NCBI GenBank assembly: GCA_003184365.1
Contig: NKYR01000144.1
Span: forward strand, 22,475 to 86,474
Length of the DNA: 64,000 bases
Direction: 5' to 3'
Origin: Evernia prunastri
Taxonomy: Eukaryota > Ascomycota > Lecanoromycetes > Lecanorales > Parmeliaceae
Shown here piece by piece: positions 1 through 11,923 of the stretch. The notes under the pieces are model-generated. The model had not been told where the DNA came from. It searched no databases and worked only from the letters and a program-made list of their open reading frames with translations. Position numbers and translations under genes: made by a program. Position 1 is the stretch's first letter; every line of letters starts with the position of its first letter.

Positions 1-810
1 TGCGCCGGACCGCAGAGCTCTCGAGCCAGTATCGTAGTCAGCAGCGCTATGCCCAAGAGAAACAATGATGCCACGCTGAACAAGAGCTTGAAGAAGATTT
101 TGCGAATCCTGGAGTTCTGGAGCTAGTGTGACCATCTTGACCGCAGAGAGAGCTTCCTCGTCGCCGTAGACCTTCCCAATGGATGACTCTGCAGGATTTT
201 GCATGAGACCTGCGTCTGTTGACCTCTTAGCCACGCCACATCGAGCTGTGTAGTAAATACCATGGGCTCCCTTCTTGAGAGGGTTGAGCCAAGGTCCTTC
301 ACAGTGCGCTCCAAGTAGATCCGCACCATTATCGAACGCCCGTGGCTTGAGATGTGGCAGAATCTGCTCTATTTTAGCATTGAGCTCTTGATGTGCTTTG
401 TTCTTGCTAGTTGTAATGGCGATCACACCTTCTTATACACATCCTGACTGACAGTAGGAAGCGTCACGTAGAAGGCACTGACGCCTCGAACGCCTTAGCG
501 TGTAAATAGATCAGGATTGTGTACACATTTCTCTACCTTGTGTCACCAAATATCGAGAAACTTTCTCGAGGTGGCTCAGATAACTCGGAGGGTCCACAAA
601 AGTGGTGAAATGAACCCCTAAGCAGCCGTTGATTTGCAATTCTTGGAAGGCAGGTGCTATTAATTGATTGTGCATATCAATCACGCTGAAAGCCATCTCA
701 CAAGGTTCATTAATGACATAACCAGTGTCCAAGTCCACATGAAAGTCCTGCAAAACCTCTTCGCCGTTGGCGCACACGCGAGCATTGATGAAAGTTCTGA
801 TTCGGACCAT
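1..810 (-). CDS. nagA: N-acetylglucosamine-6-phosphate deacetylase, 3' end cut by window edge
   Basis: Amidohydrolase that removes acetate from GlcNAc-6-P to give glucosamine-6-P, a step of GlcNAc (chitin) catabolism. Read leftwards: exon 810-537, 52-nt intron 536-485, exon 484-429, 62-nt intron 428-367, exon 366 to beyond position 1. Visible motifs are APAFQELQINGCLG (start of the barrel, usually APGFIDIQING), LGAHCEGPWLNPLKKGAHG (loop with the conserved Glu) and SLGHS near the cut end (metal-site His). Read without introns the gene looks frameshifted; the 62-nt intron restores VYKK-QILPHLKPR, which fits the family. The start is the first ATG before the conserved N-terminal beta-sandwich. 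The C-terminal part lies outside the window. Family assignment is firm; the exact acceptors are inferred from frame and motif. Confidence 0.85.
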
Positions 811-1437
811 GTTTTGAACGTAAGTAATGTCGAGTGTGCTTCAGCTACGAGTACGACGAGGAAGGCACATTGGGTGATGGGGCTATTCCGGGTATGTTCA
901 AGCGTTTAATGAAAAGTCGGGATAGCGTACATATCATTTTCGCTCCAATTATGGGAAAACCCAGTGTACTTTCACGCTGTCATGTTGGGTAGTAAAAGCA
1001 ATACCTATCTGACTTTTCGTGGCTGGAGCGAAGAATACCCTCGTACCTAGGGGTATTGTACTCGTATGATAAGAGTAAGATAACTCGTATCGTATCACCA
1101 CCACAAAGACATGAATGTCGTCACCGGGATGATGTGGGATTTCAATTTACTTTACTCGAATAACATAGTATCGATAAATAATCAATGATAAACGATATAT
1201 AGAATAATGAATAGATTAATATAGACTAATGAAGAGAATAATGAATAGAAAGAGAATGCCATGTTTTTCATGCAAGGGGGAAATGATAGAAATTAAAATG
1301 GGTCGACTTGAATTTAGCAAACGCGTAACCTGGATGCCAAGATCTCTTTAGCAGTTGTTTTTCCCAGTCTCGCCAGTCTCGCTTGTTCACCATAGGGAAC
1401 TGCGTGCACCTTTGATGATTAACCCTACGGCCTTATC
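811..1437. other. intergenic, presumed divergent promoter
   Basis: About 630 bp between two divergent starts. The right half is AT-rich with short AATGA/ATAGA-type repetition near 1150-1250. No ORF with family features and no RNA gene seen. Confidence 0.6.
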
Positions 1438-4400
1438 ATGTCCCAACAGCAGCAGGTAATTCGCAATGGACCCCTCCCTTTTCCTAGGTACGGAGTCTAA
1501 TCTGCTGCTGGCGCATAGCATGCGCCTGGGGGTTACTACAGTGGAAAGAACAAGATCCCCGACATCAAGACCTTCGTAGCCAATCTAGATAAAGACAAGA
1601 GGGAGAGAGATGAAAAGCTTGACGCTCTTCGCAAGCTCGAGCAGCAACAGGGCCAGCAAGGGCAACAGGGTACTAGCGATGTCACTCCGCACAAAGAAAC
1701 AAAGGCCGGCAAACCAGGTACTTTGAAGACAGTCACCGATCCGACAACCCAAAATGAAGTCCAGATTGAAGATGTCAACCAGGACTTCATGAAAGCCGCC
1801 GAAAATCCCCAGCTATCAGTCCCAAACGCAAACCTCGGCAAAGAGACCCCCGTCAAGACCGACGCCCATCAAAGTAGCCCAGAATACAAACACAACCAAG
1901 ACATAACCGCCCCGCCTGATCCTGTAGCTGAGGGCAGTACTTCCGATGTTCCCATTCATGGAGAGAAGACAAACATCTTGTTCCACCCAACACCTTCGGT
2001 CAGCTACGAGCCCATGTTTGCAGCCCTGGAGACCAGAGCTTCCGGCTTATGCATTGGCGTCTTTATTGCTATCGTGTTGCTTGGGAAGATGTTCGGCGGG
2101 TCGTTGAAGGGCCTGATCCCCACAGCAATGTGCATTGTCTCTGGTATATTTCTGTGGATGAAGGAAGTCATCCGCAGCGGGAGAGAAGTCGAATGGTCAA
2201 GTGAACAGTCGAGAGGAGAGACTGTAAGCCCTGAAAATTGACTAGACTAGTCCTTGTACATGAGGCTGACCACTACAGGCGACGGCCAATCTCCTTCCAG
2301 AATCTGTTGAATGGATGAACACACTGCTGGGGATTGTCTGGGGTTTGATCAATCCAGATATGTTCGCTGGAGTGGCCGACACTCTAGAAGATGTAATGGG
2401 TGCGTCTGTGCCTGGGGTCATAGAGAATGTCCGCGTAGCAGAGATTAACCAGGGAAACAATCCGATCCGGATTCTTAGTCTCCGCGCTTTGCCCGACACG
2501 CACGTCAAGGAGTTGAAGGAGAGCATCCATGCAGAGAACAAGAAGAATAAGGATCCACAAGAGGCTGCCGCTGATGAGGAGGGAGGCGACTATTACAATA
2601 TTGAAGCCTCGTTTGCCTATCATGCCAAGCCTAGCGACCCGAACGATACATCTTCCAAAGCACGCAATATGCATATGCAGCTGGTCTTTTATCTTGGCAT
2701 TAAGGGATTATTTGGTGTCCCACTACCTATTTTTGTGGAATTACAAGGCGTGGTGGGTACGATTAGGTTACGTCTTCAGATGACGCCTGAACCCCCTTAT
2801 CTAAAAAACCTGACCTTCACCCTTATGGGCTTGCCGCAGGTCCAAGCTGGATGTGTCCCAATGGTATCGAAGGGAGTCAACATTCTGAACCTCCCTCTGA
2901 TATCGAACTTTGTCCATTACGCTATTGGAGCTGCGTGCAGCATGTACGTTGCCCCCAAGTCGATGTCGATCGATCTTGGTGCAATCTTGCAAGGCGACGA
3001 AATCGCCAAGGATACTCTGGCATTAGGTGTCATGTGGATTAGGATCCACCGAGCCATAGGTCTAAGCAAGCAGGACAAGCGCGGGAGCAAGGGTGGAGGC
3101 TCGGATCCCTATATCACCTTGACGTTCTCCAAGTATGGCAAGCCAATGTATTGTACACGTGTGATTACCGACGACTTGAACCCGATTTGGGAAGAGACCG
3201 CAGCGTGAGTGCGCCAAACTGGTTTAGGAGTCCTGATTCTCATTATTTACAGATTGCTTGTCGACCCCGAATACATCAAAGCTGATGAGCAACTGAGTGT
3301 AGAGTTATGGGACTCTGACCGCACTAGCGCTGATGATATCGTGGGCAAGGTCGAGCTTTCCATGCAAAAAATGATACAGCATCCTGGTAAAATGTACCCC
3401 CAAGTATCAAAACTTACAGGAATGGAAGCCGATAGTGAGATGCCTGGAGAATTGCACTGGGAGGTCGGTTACTTCTCGAAACCAAAGTTCAGGCCTGCTC
3501 TACGAACTGACGGCAAAAATCGCGATCTTCCCGATTCGCTCAAGGACAACCCAGAGCTACAAGACGATAAGGGCACATTGAATAATGCAGACCAGGATGC
3601 TGTAGCTCACACTCCTCCTGATCCTTTGTGGCCAAGCGGTATTTGCAGCGTTGTTGTTCATCAGATAGTCAATCTCGAGCTTGAGAATGTTCAAGGTAGC
3701 GACGGGAACAGGAAAGGCAGAGAGTACGAACCGGCAAGAGATGCTGGGGAAAATACGGAAGAAGTAAGCAAGAGGCTTCCAAGCAGCTACTGCACCATTC
3801 TATACAACGATCAACTGGTGAGCATCTCTTACCTTTTGTCCAATATGTCTACTAACATCAAGTCAGGTATACCGCACTCGAGCTAAGGTTGTCAGCAGCA
3901 AGCCAATTTTCAATGCTGGAACCGAGCGATTCGTAAGGGATTGGAGGTCTGCAATCGTAACAGTCACGGTCCGTGACCAGCGCCACCGGCAGCACGACCC
4001 TATCCTCGGCATTGTACCATTGAAATTATCCGATATCCTGCAAACTAGCTCTCAGGTCACTCGCTGGTACCCACTTGATGGTGGCATTGTAAGTTTGACC
4101 TCTTCGTCTTCGCTGGGATGGCGTCCTAATTAAATCAGGGTTTTGGTCGAGTCAGAATCTCTCTGCTATTCAGAGCTATCGAGACTCGACTGCCTCCGAA
4201 CATGCTTGGATGGGACGTTGGCACTTTTGAATTTACCTCAGACAGGATCCTGGCGCTCAACTATCATCATAACTCGAAATTGAAGATGAGGACAGGCGGC
4301 AGCATTGGCCAAATTAGCAGAACACAATGTCGAAAGCTTGCAGAAGGCGACGGTATGTACTGGGACATTGCCAAGAGAGAGGGTAAGAATAACGTGCGAT

Positions 4401-5393
4401 TGCCGGTCAAGTTCCGATATCGATCACCTGTTGTATTTGAATTTCATGTTACTGGGAAAAGGGGAGCGGCGGCATACGCTGTCATCTGGCTACATCACCT
4501 TGTGGACAACACCGAAGTTGACATTAACATCCCCATCTGGACTACTAAAAATGGTGCCCGCCTGACCCAAAACTACATTACGGAGGATAACATTCGCGCA
4601 AAAGAAGTCCCTGGACTGGAAGATACAGAAGAGATAGGCCGTCTACAATTTCGATGCCAATTCAAAGCTGGTATTGATGAAGACCATGAACGCTTTGTTG
4701 TCGACAATGATACGCGGGAGACTTTCGAAACCTGGGAGGCTTGTCTCGCGGAAGGCGTCCGCGAGAAACGTGTGACCAAGGAAATGCCGCCGAAAGTGCA
4801 AGAGCTACATGATCAGTCTCTGACTGAAGGCCGTGACATCCTCAAGGAAGCTGACCCGGAAGAGCGAAAGAAGTGGCTTGCGAAAGATGGCCAGGACTGG
4901 AGCGGTGCCTTTACGCATGATCCGAAAGCTTACATGGACTCCAGAGGCCGTAAGAGAGCAGAGCCTGGTGTGGATAAGCCTATCCAGGATCCTCACGTTC
5001 CAAGCGACGACGACGAAACCATAGGCGATGAGGGCGATGACAGCGATTCGGATTCGGACCTCGGCGTACAAGATGCCAAGAATTCCGGGGCAGGGCAAGA
5101 CTTGAATGGCAGCGTTGCTGAGGGGACGACACTGAAGGACGACGAAAAGACGAGGGAGGTGGCGAACAAGAAGTCCGAAAAGAGAAAGAATAGGGGTTTA
5201 ATGCAGTGGAAACCTGTCAGAGTAAGTCTTGCTTCTTAAGCAGATGGCTTTTAGGCTGATGACATGCTAATCGCGTACTGCACAGAATCTTGCATTTGCG
5301 AAAGATGAGGCTAAATTCTCAATGAAGAAGATACAGCATAAGATCACAGGAGGATTAGGTGGAAGAGAACCTGGAGTGGAGACAGAGACTTGA
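1438..5393 (+). CDS. SMP-LTD and C2 domain membrane tether, Mug190-like (1208 aa)
   Basis: Member of the tricalbin/extended-synaptotagmin type lipid-transfer tethers, closest by layout to fission yeast Mug190; expected at ER-plasma membrane contacts (inference from family). Exons 1438-1455, 1519-2223, 2279-3204, 3253-3817, 3867-4088, 4139-5221, 5286-5393. The second exon opens with PGGYYSGKNKIP, a block I associate with this fungal family. A hydrophobic hairpin lies at about aa 183-215; the SMP domain follows (about 248-460, beginning LLPESVEWMNTLL); the first C2 is at about 490-600 with acidic loop residues (SDPYI, DLNPIWEE, WDSDR), and a second, more divergent C2 at about 675-800. The C terminus is acidic then basic. 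The first coding exon is only 18 nt (MSQQQQ); its ATG is inferred from the in-frame donor GTAATT and the CTAAT branch. Confidence 0.8.
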
Positions 5394-5841
5394 ATTTTTC
5401 TGCTTTTTCGTTGCTGTTTGGCGATTGTATTGCTATCGAAGGGGTTTGTACGCATTGTAAAAACATCTTCCTACTCTTATTACCCTCACACAAGTACTTA
5501 ATTTTGCTATCAACAGCGGGCTCCCTCTCGCAAATTGTATGTTTACACTCATACAAGGAAGGTAAAATGAGCAGTGGCAGTATTTTGGAGGTGGATGTGC
5601 ACTTGTCCTTTTGATTTATGCATAGGTGTACATATATCAAGATCTTCGTGGTAGGAAAGTAGTACGAAGTAGGTAGTGTAACAATTAACGCAATTTTTGC
5701 GGGCCCGACTGGCAGCCTGTTTTGTACATCACTTCACTCGTCATGGAACATTATATTATCTCGACCAATAATTGATTTTTAGTCTTTACTTTGACAAGTT
5801 CAACTCCTCAAATCTATCCCCTTTGGACTCTCGACACCATC
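5394..5841. other. intergenic
   Basis: About 450 bp between two genes on the same strand; presumably terminator of the C2 gene and promoter of GET2. Nothing recognisable. Confidence 0.5.
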
Positions 5842-6827
5842 ATGGAGAGTGCGGAGTCTCAAGCTCAAGGCGGCGACACCGAACCACCGACACAAAAGCA
5901 AGCTCGTCTTCGCCGCGAACGACGTGACGCCAAGATCAAAGCCGGAGGCCTTGCACGATTGGAGAAAATCACCAATCTCTCTGGCAGACAAAATCCACCT
6001 GGTAGGCTTCGTAATGTGTTCGCTCGCTTCCTAATGGAAGACCGTTCTCCAAAATGTTACTAACACTGTCAAAAGAACTAGCTCCTGTCGCCCTTCCCAC
6101 CTCCCAACCCTCCACGCACGGCGACCCGGAAGAAGTCGATCTCTCCTCCCATCCATCTGCGAATCGCAGTCCGAACACAAACAATGGTGCACCGACAGAA
6201 ACAGATATACGTGCGCTCCTTCGCGGTGGGGCTACTCAGCCTGGCGTCGGTGGTCAGCAACAGCAAGGAGAGGAGGATCCGATGATGAAGATGTTACAAC
6301 AACTAATGGGCGGTGTTGTAGGTGCTGAGGGACAGGGAGAAGAAGGAGAAGGAGGGTTGCCGCCTGGTCTGGCTGCTATGATGGGGGCAGGTGCGATGGG
6401 CGTGCCTGGCATGGGTGGGACGCAGACGAAGCAGGAGGCTACGTACGGGTATCTGTGGAAAATTATGCATGCCGTCTTTGCCTTGGTACTAGGGACCTAC
6501 GTTACGGCGACGTCACATGCATTCAATGGGGATATCTCGAGAGGTGGCATTGCGGGAGCTGGGCACGAAGGGGGTGTAAATGTATTCTGGTTGTTCGCAA
6601 CGGCGGAACTGGTGCTGCAAAGCTCGAGGTTCTTTCTGGAGAAAGGGACCAGCAGTCAACTGGGAGGAGGGATTGGGATTATAGCGAACATGCTGCCGGA
6701 GCCGTGGAGGTCATATGTTAGGTTGGCAGCGAGGTATAGTGGGATTTGGAGTACGGTCGTTGAGGACGGTATGGTCGTCGTATTTGTTCTTGGGTGCGTG
6801 GCGTGGTGGAAAGGCGCGATGGGATAG
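5842..6827 (+). CDS. GET2: GET complex subunit GET2 (303 aa)
   Basis: ER receptor subunit for tail-anchored protein insertion; with Get1 it docks the Get3 ATPase. Exons 5842-6001 and 6076-6827. The N terminus carries the basic cytosolic motif ARLRRERRDAKIKAGG that in this family contacts Get3. A Gly/Gln/Glu-rich linker follows (about aa 75-170) and then three hydrophobic segments at about aa 180-200, 218-238 and 275-300, the Get2/CAMLG topology. The ATG at 5842 is the first in frame; the intron is phase 1 and joins NPP to ELAPVAL. Assignment rests on the RRERR motif, three C-terminal membrane spans and length; sequence between them is poorly conserved in the family. Confidence 0.75.
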
Positions 6828-7653
6828 CAATGGGACTGATCAATTGTAAAGGCCACAAGGATCAGTGTATTTTGACCCGGTCGTCTCCGTCATGTCATTA
6901 AGAGGCAAACACAGAACCCTCAGTCATTTGACAGCCAAATGTTCCAAAGTGGGGAGTACAATCATAGGGAATAGCTACCTCGTGCAATGAATTGGCGGAT
7001 CGGAGAGATATGAGGCCGTGTTCTGGGAGGAGATTTATGGCCTCAACGAGCCCACTGTCCGGGTGATGGTAACATGAAATTGATACGAAAGTCGTAAACC
7101 GTTTCTCGAGTACTAAACCCCACACTTCACCACTTGCTTGGCCTCTACTATTCCTCCCTTCGCTCTTCCCTTGACTAAACCACCCGCTCTCCAGTCCACT
7201 CGTTGCTTGAAGGTAGTACTGCAAAGGTCTGCCCAGTCTCTTGCATCGAGCTCCTTAACCTGCCTTTCCCGATGCTTCGGCCGTCTTTCGTCAATAGCAT
7301 CGTTACACAAACCCAGCTGCATGGCTTAGTTCCTGTGGCCGTATTTGACATACTGGCTTACAAGATCATGAATGATTCTGTGGAGCAATTGCCCGCGGAA
7401 GACGACTTTCTACCGCCTGCCATTGCAAAATTTGAAAACTGCGGCGTGGAGAGACCACAGTTGTGACAGGATGCTTAGGCGAAGGCGCTATTGAGCACGG
7501 TTGTTGGAAAAGTGCAATGGTAAATTTCCTTCAACTTACTTCATGACTTAGAAGTATACTTTCGTTGCGGGTATGCAACTACAGTACCGTTGAAACTCTC
7601 TTCTCATTGTGGTTGAGCGAGAATTTGGTAAGTCGACTGCGGGAGTCGGTTGG
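6828..7653. other. intergenic between convergent genes
   Basis: About 830 bp at the 3' ends of GET2 and the polymerase. Short open frames exist on both strands (for instance 6898-7224 on the minus strand) but none shows a domain, repeat or convincing start, so none is called. Confidence 0.5.
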
Positions 7654-9785
7654 TCAACCGGGTAAAGAATGAAACCGTTCATGGGCAACCATAGCAAAGG
7701 ATGGCATTGTTGCACCACATGTTGGGCACCTATCTCCTAGGTCATTTCCCTCACCATCGCTATCCCATGCCTCGTCGCCAATAGAGCTCCCTTGCGTAGA
7801 TGGGAGGACGTCTTCGGACCCAAGACGAGCTTGATCCGGGTGGCAATGGCTGGATATTTCACGCTCAGTCTGACCATTGTCCACTTGCTCTCTCTGCCGA
7901 TCGCCCTGCTCATCGTGAGAAGGCGCGACGTCTACATCAGGAATCTTCCATGCTTTGAGCACATCTTCCTGCCTTCTAAGCATCCTTCCAATGTCTCTAC
8001 CCGCGCCAGTTTTTCCCTCGCTCGCAGTCATGGACATATTCGTTGCGCAAAGATTGACCAGACTAAGATTCCAGCTCGACTTCTCTGGATGTAACTTCCG
8101 AAACAAGGGCAAAAGGGCGTCTTCGACAAAATTTTCGGCTAAGACGGTGATATCATCAGTAAGGCTAAGCACAAACAATGGCATGGAGCTGGATTTGGAT
8201 ATGCGAGTAAAATCCCTTGACCGTGTCCCGTCTGGATTGAGGGGCGACCGCGGGCGGGTGGAGATTCGTAATGTCTTGGGGTGGGCAATCCACCTTCGGG
8301 ATGCAGTTGTCTTATAATCAAGAGCCAGATCTTCTGCTCCTCCGTCAAGGGCTGTGCCTATATCTCCGTCGTTTACCACAGAAGTCAGGTCCAGGCGCAT
8401 TCGTTTGATTAGACTCTCAGCAAGTCTTCTGAGTTCTCTCTTGACCTGCTTAATGTCGACCAGCTTGACATAGCTGTCTTCCTACCCACGTTGTCAAAAA
8501 GATCTCATGAGGTGACATTACCGCGACTCACAATGCTAATTTGTCGAGGGACCTCCTTGGCTTTCGCCACCTCGGTGTCATCGACGCCATGGATCAGACC
8601 CCAGACCTTATCTCCCAAGTCTCGTGAGACGCCTGGACCAGCAAGCAATCGGCCCAGTAATTCAGGTCCCATACCTTCGGATGTGCGAACGCATCGCACA
8701 TCCACATTCTCCTTGCTACCACCATAGACAAGGCCAGCGTGAAAGGCGGCTGGGCGTCCTAACACGTAGTTTCTGATCCTTTGAGCCACTTTGAAGCCAA
8801 TACCAGGTATTTTACCAATGTCAAAATCGTCAATGAAATTGATAACATTGCTCCTACCGTCTCTAGGGTCAGGGTTGTACGGCGGAACAAGAGTCGTCTG
8901 ACCGTTTGGTTTATTGAGATTGCCCACCAACTTTGAGTTGAGCTTGTTAGTGCCGATGCCAACTGTACAAGTGTAGCCTTGTTGCTCCTCCAATTGGTGT
9001 CTCAGATGCCCCGCAAGATGGGATCCGAGGCGCAGACGGAGTAAGAGATTGACTGAGTCACTGGAAAACGAGTTCTCCGTGTCAACGAATTTGGACGCTG
9101 GAGCCGTAGAAGCTGGAGGCCAGATGTGACCAAACACGCTCGATGCATCGAAAGGGAAACCAACCGTTGGATCATTGTGATCTAGGTGAAAGAAAGAAGT
9201 AGTCAAGTCATTGTGATTGAGAAGGGTGGAGTTGTAGTCGATAAGATCAGTGACATCCATAAAAACCTGCTCTGACTCAGCTAATGTAGACGGCGCCGAT
9301 TTCTGTCAGGGCTGAGATCCGGTACTGAGAGGCTTACTTCGTCAAAGCCGAGCCTCTCGACCTTATTACTCCAGCTGTAGCCTCTCAAAAATTTGTAATT
9401 TTCTTTGGATGCGTTACGGAAGCGAGTCAGGTCTTCGCCAAGGATTAATATCATGTCGGGACACGTTTTCTTTGCTTCTTGCACAAGCTGTAATTTGTAC
9501 AGGCCTCTTCGTCGAGCTTCATAGTTGCAGGTGACGATGATTTGTTTCTGTTGTACAGCAAGTGGGAGAGATTTGGGCACCTTCAGATCCTTGTGTATGA
9601 CTGAAGCGTAAAAGCAATCTGGTAAGGTGACATTCAGCATTGTAGAAGGGCACTTTGCTCTTCGTACGAACCATAGTCCTGTGACAGATTGAGCTATAGG
9701 ATATAGACCATCAGTCATCCGACTATGGATTTCAGCTTACGAAATGGATGATGATTCTGCCATCGCGCCTTTTAGGAGCCTCCAT
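7654..9785 (-). CDS. Y-family DNA polymerase, Pol iota-like (631 aa)
   Basis: Translesion DNA polymerase, nuclear. Exons read leftwards: 9785-9741, 9678-9672 (7 nt), 9618-9338, 9266-8532, 8481-7654. The spliced N terminus gives RIIIHFDYDCFYASV, the Y-family motif I with the metal-binding Asp; motif III reads LGFDEVFMDVTD and is split by an intron between Glu and Val. A helix-hairpin-helix stretch follows (IPGIGFKVAQRI), then the little-finger region with SSSMPLFVLSL. The C terminus (about aa 608-628) has CPTC...HERFH spacing like a ubiquitin-binding zinc finger, expected for a polymerase recruited to ubiquitinated PCNA. The VPKSLPLAVQQKQIIVTCNYEAR stretch is typical of the iota branch; eta is the alternative but lacks its hallmark sequences here. 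Confidence 0.85.
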
Positions 9786-11923
9786 AATTAATGGTCTGAT
9801 GGCGTCAGATTAATCGCACAAGGTTTTCGGCCTTGTTGTTGTTAAACTGACTGACTCTTGCCGGAGAGGCAGAGTAGCGGCAAAGATGTTTCAAGTAGTA
9901 GTACCTCAAGGACTGTCTGCCTTAAATTTGAAGTAGGTAAGTTAAATCTTAGCAGGATACTTTCGGGCCCTTGTCTCTCTTAAGCAGAACATGATGAATG
10001 ATTAGCGACGAATGATTTATCTGTTGATATTCTCGATGTCAATCATACGGAACAAAGTCGACCAAATTATACGATTGCGAACATACCAAAATAATGTACC
10101 GAATAAATTAGGATATAAAGTAGCAATCTTATACGCCGCCAGTGGTTTTTTTCACCAAAAGAACCATGTTTTACATGACTTACTACTTTATATACGAGCA
10201 CTACTTTATAGCTATTGCCGCTAATTAGTAAGCTGAGAAACAGGGAATAGATAGCGTATTAAATACCATAGTAGCACGCGTAGAGACGTGTTTCTCTAGC
10301 ATATTCTTCAAATTCTATAATTGCAAGTTCTATCATTGCTATGACTGAAATTGAAGCAGAGTAATGAATTAATTAGTCGGCGGAGTAGCTGAGAGAGAAA
10401 AAATATGATTGACTATATAGATGACTAAGAAATAATATACCTTCCCAGAAAACCCTACTTTATATGACCTACCCCCCCATGGTCAAAAATTCGGCAAAAA
10501 AAACCATGTTTTATACGGTTTACTACCTTATAGTTAAGCACTACTTTATATCCTAATTTATGCGGTAATCGAGTTAAGGGTGGTGGCAAGGGAGCACGGA
10601 GTAAGGAAACGGGCACCTGCGTCGAGGTTCGGCCGTAAAGATACCTAGGAATAAGGTTAGGTTAAAGTAATTAGTACCTTATGGGCCAAACCTGATTCAT
10701 AGAAACGGTTTAGACATGGTTCGCACATGATTAATAAGCTGGAATAGTGGTAATTACGGGATCCATTTGTACATGGGTTAGATTACGAAACGTTTCTGGT
10801 TTTCTACCATTGAAAATAGAGTTAACTGTTTAATTTACCCTATGAGAACGTGTATTTCGGTAAGCTTAGCGTGTATTCAAAATTTCCAGGGTCCACCTCT
10901 ATCGAGGATACATCTTCCCACCCCCTCCCCCCTCAACCCCTCACATCGACGTCCGCTATGTTTCGAGAACGCCGTCCCCGCGACGAAATCGTTCAAATCG
11001 ATCGATTCTGAAGTCTTTTTCTTTGCGACGTTGATGTAAGAAAGCAGACAGAGATTCCGAGTCTCTCGCTTAACCTTAAATCATATAATTGATAGTATAT
11101 ATATACACTTCAGTCTGTGAGAATCAATCGTCAAGATGATTAGAATCGTTGGAAAAATCTGTCGTATCTATTTCGTTGATAAATAAAAACAGTTTTAGTT
11201 TTTTAGTCATTGAAAATTTCAAATAGTGGTAATTTTTGAATAGTTTAAATACTGTTTTCACTAATTCCAAGCATGTCTATACCGTTGGGGTACAAAGACC
11301 ATTTGAAAACCGTTCGTAAGAATCAGGTCTTTCCTATAAGGTAGTCTATCTAATTTAGAAAAAGAAAAAAGCCAACGAACGCACAGCATCGAGCTATCCA
11401 ATCATATATTTGCTTTTTCTTACATCTTTCCGCTTCCCCTTCTTCCTATGGTCCTATGGTCCTTCGCGCGCTCTTGAGATAAGTCAACAATTCACCTTAA
11501 TTATTGTACTTTTAGTTTTTAATAAATTAGGTATACAATCTCCTTCTAAGCTTCTATATACCACTCTTCTAAATTCTGGCTCTTGAGTGGGGACTAATGA
11601 TAATGGGCATGCTCTTTATCAATTCCTCCGGAAAAAAAAACCCCTAACCAACCAACCGAACACACATGTCTCGTGCACAGCTTGCCTCCTGTAACTATTA
11701 CCTATTCAACTAAGGAAAGCATCCCTCGAGAGCTTTAACATGTCGCTTTTGGATTTTTCTTTCCCGTCTTCTCTCCACCCCTCCGTATAGCCGCCGCCTC
11801 TCGACACTACTGCCTCTTCAACAGCTTGCGACGACGAGGAGAGCTACCCAGTTCATTCTCTTCCATCTCTTCACCTTTGCCCCTGCCTTCTCCAAAAAAA
11901 AATTGCTCAAAGCAGCAACCGCC
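9786..11923. other. gene-poor, AT-rich intergenic region with a MITE-like repeat
   Basis: About 2.1 kb with no supportable gene. It holds the inverted-repeat element listed at 10097-10567. The rest is AT-rich with scattered homopolymers (A9 near 11632, A9 near 11894). The last 200 bp is pyrimidine-rich, as expected for the leader of the following gene. Confidence 0.6.
10097..10567. mobile_element. MITE-like element with 25-bp terminal inverted repeats and TA duplication
   Basis: The left end at 10099-10123 (CCGAATAAATTAGGATATAA...) and the reverse complement of 10541-10565 match with a single difference over 25 bp. Both ends abut TA (10097-10098 and 10566-10567), as for Tc1/mariner-type insertion. 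Inside, a roughly 49-bp block beginning ACCATGTTTTA (10163-10211) recurs imperfectly in direct orientation at 10503-10551. No coding capacity. About 467 bp between the TA pairs, hence non-autonomous. Confidence 0.65.

Noticed and set aside
1..540. Apparent frameshift in the GlcNAc-6-P deacetylase
   Set aside because: A 62-nt intron (428-367, GTGTGA donor, GCTAAA branch) restores the family sequence, so no pseudogene call.
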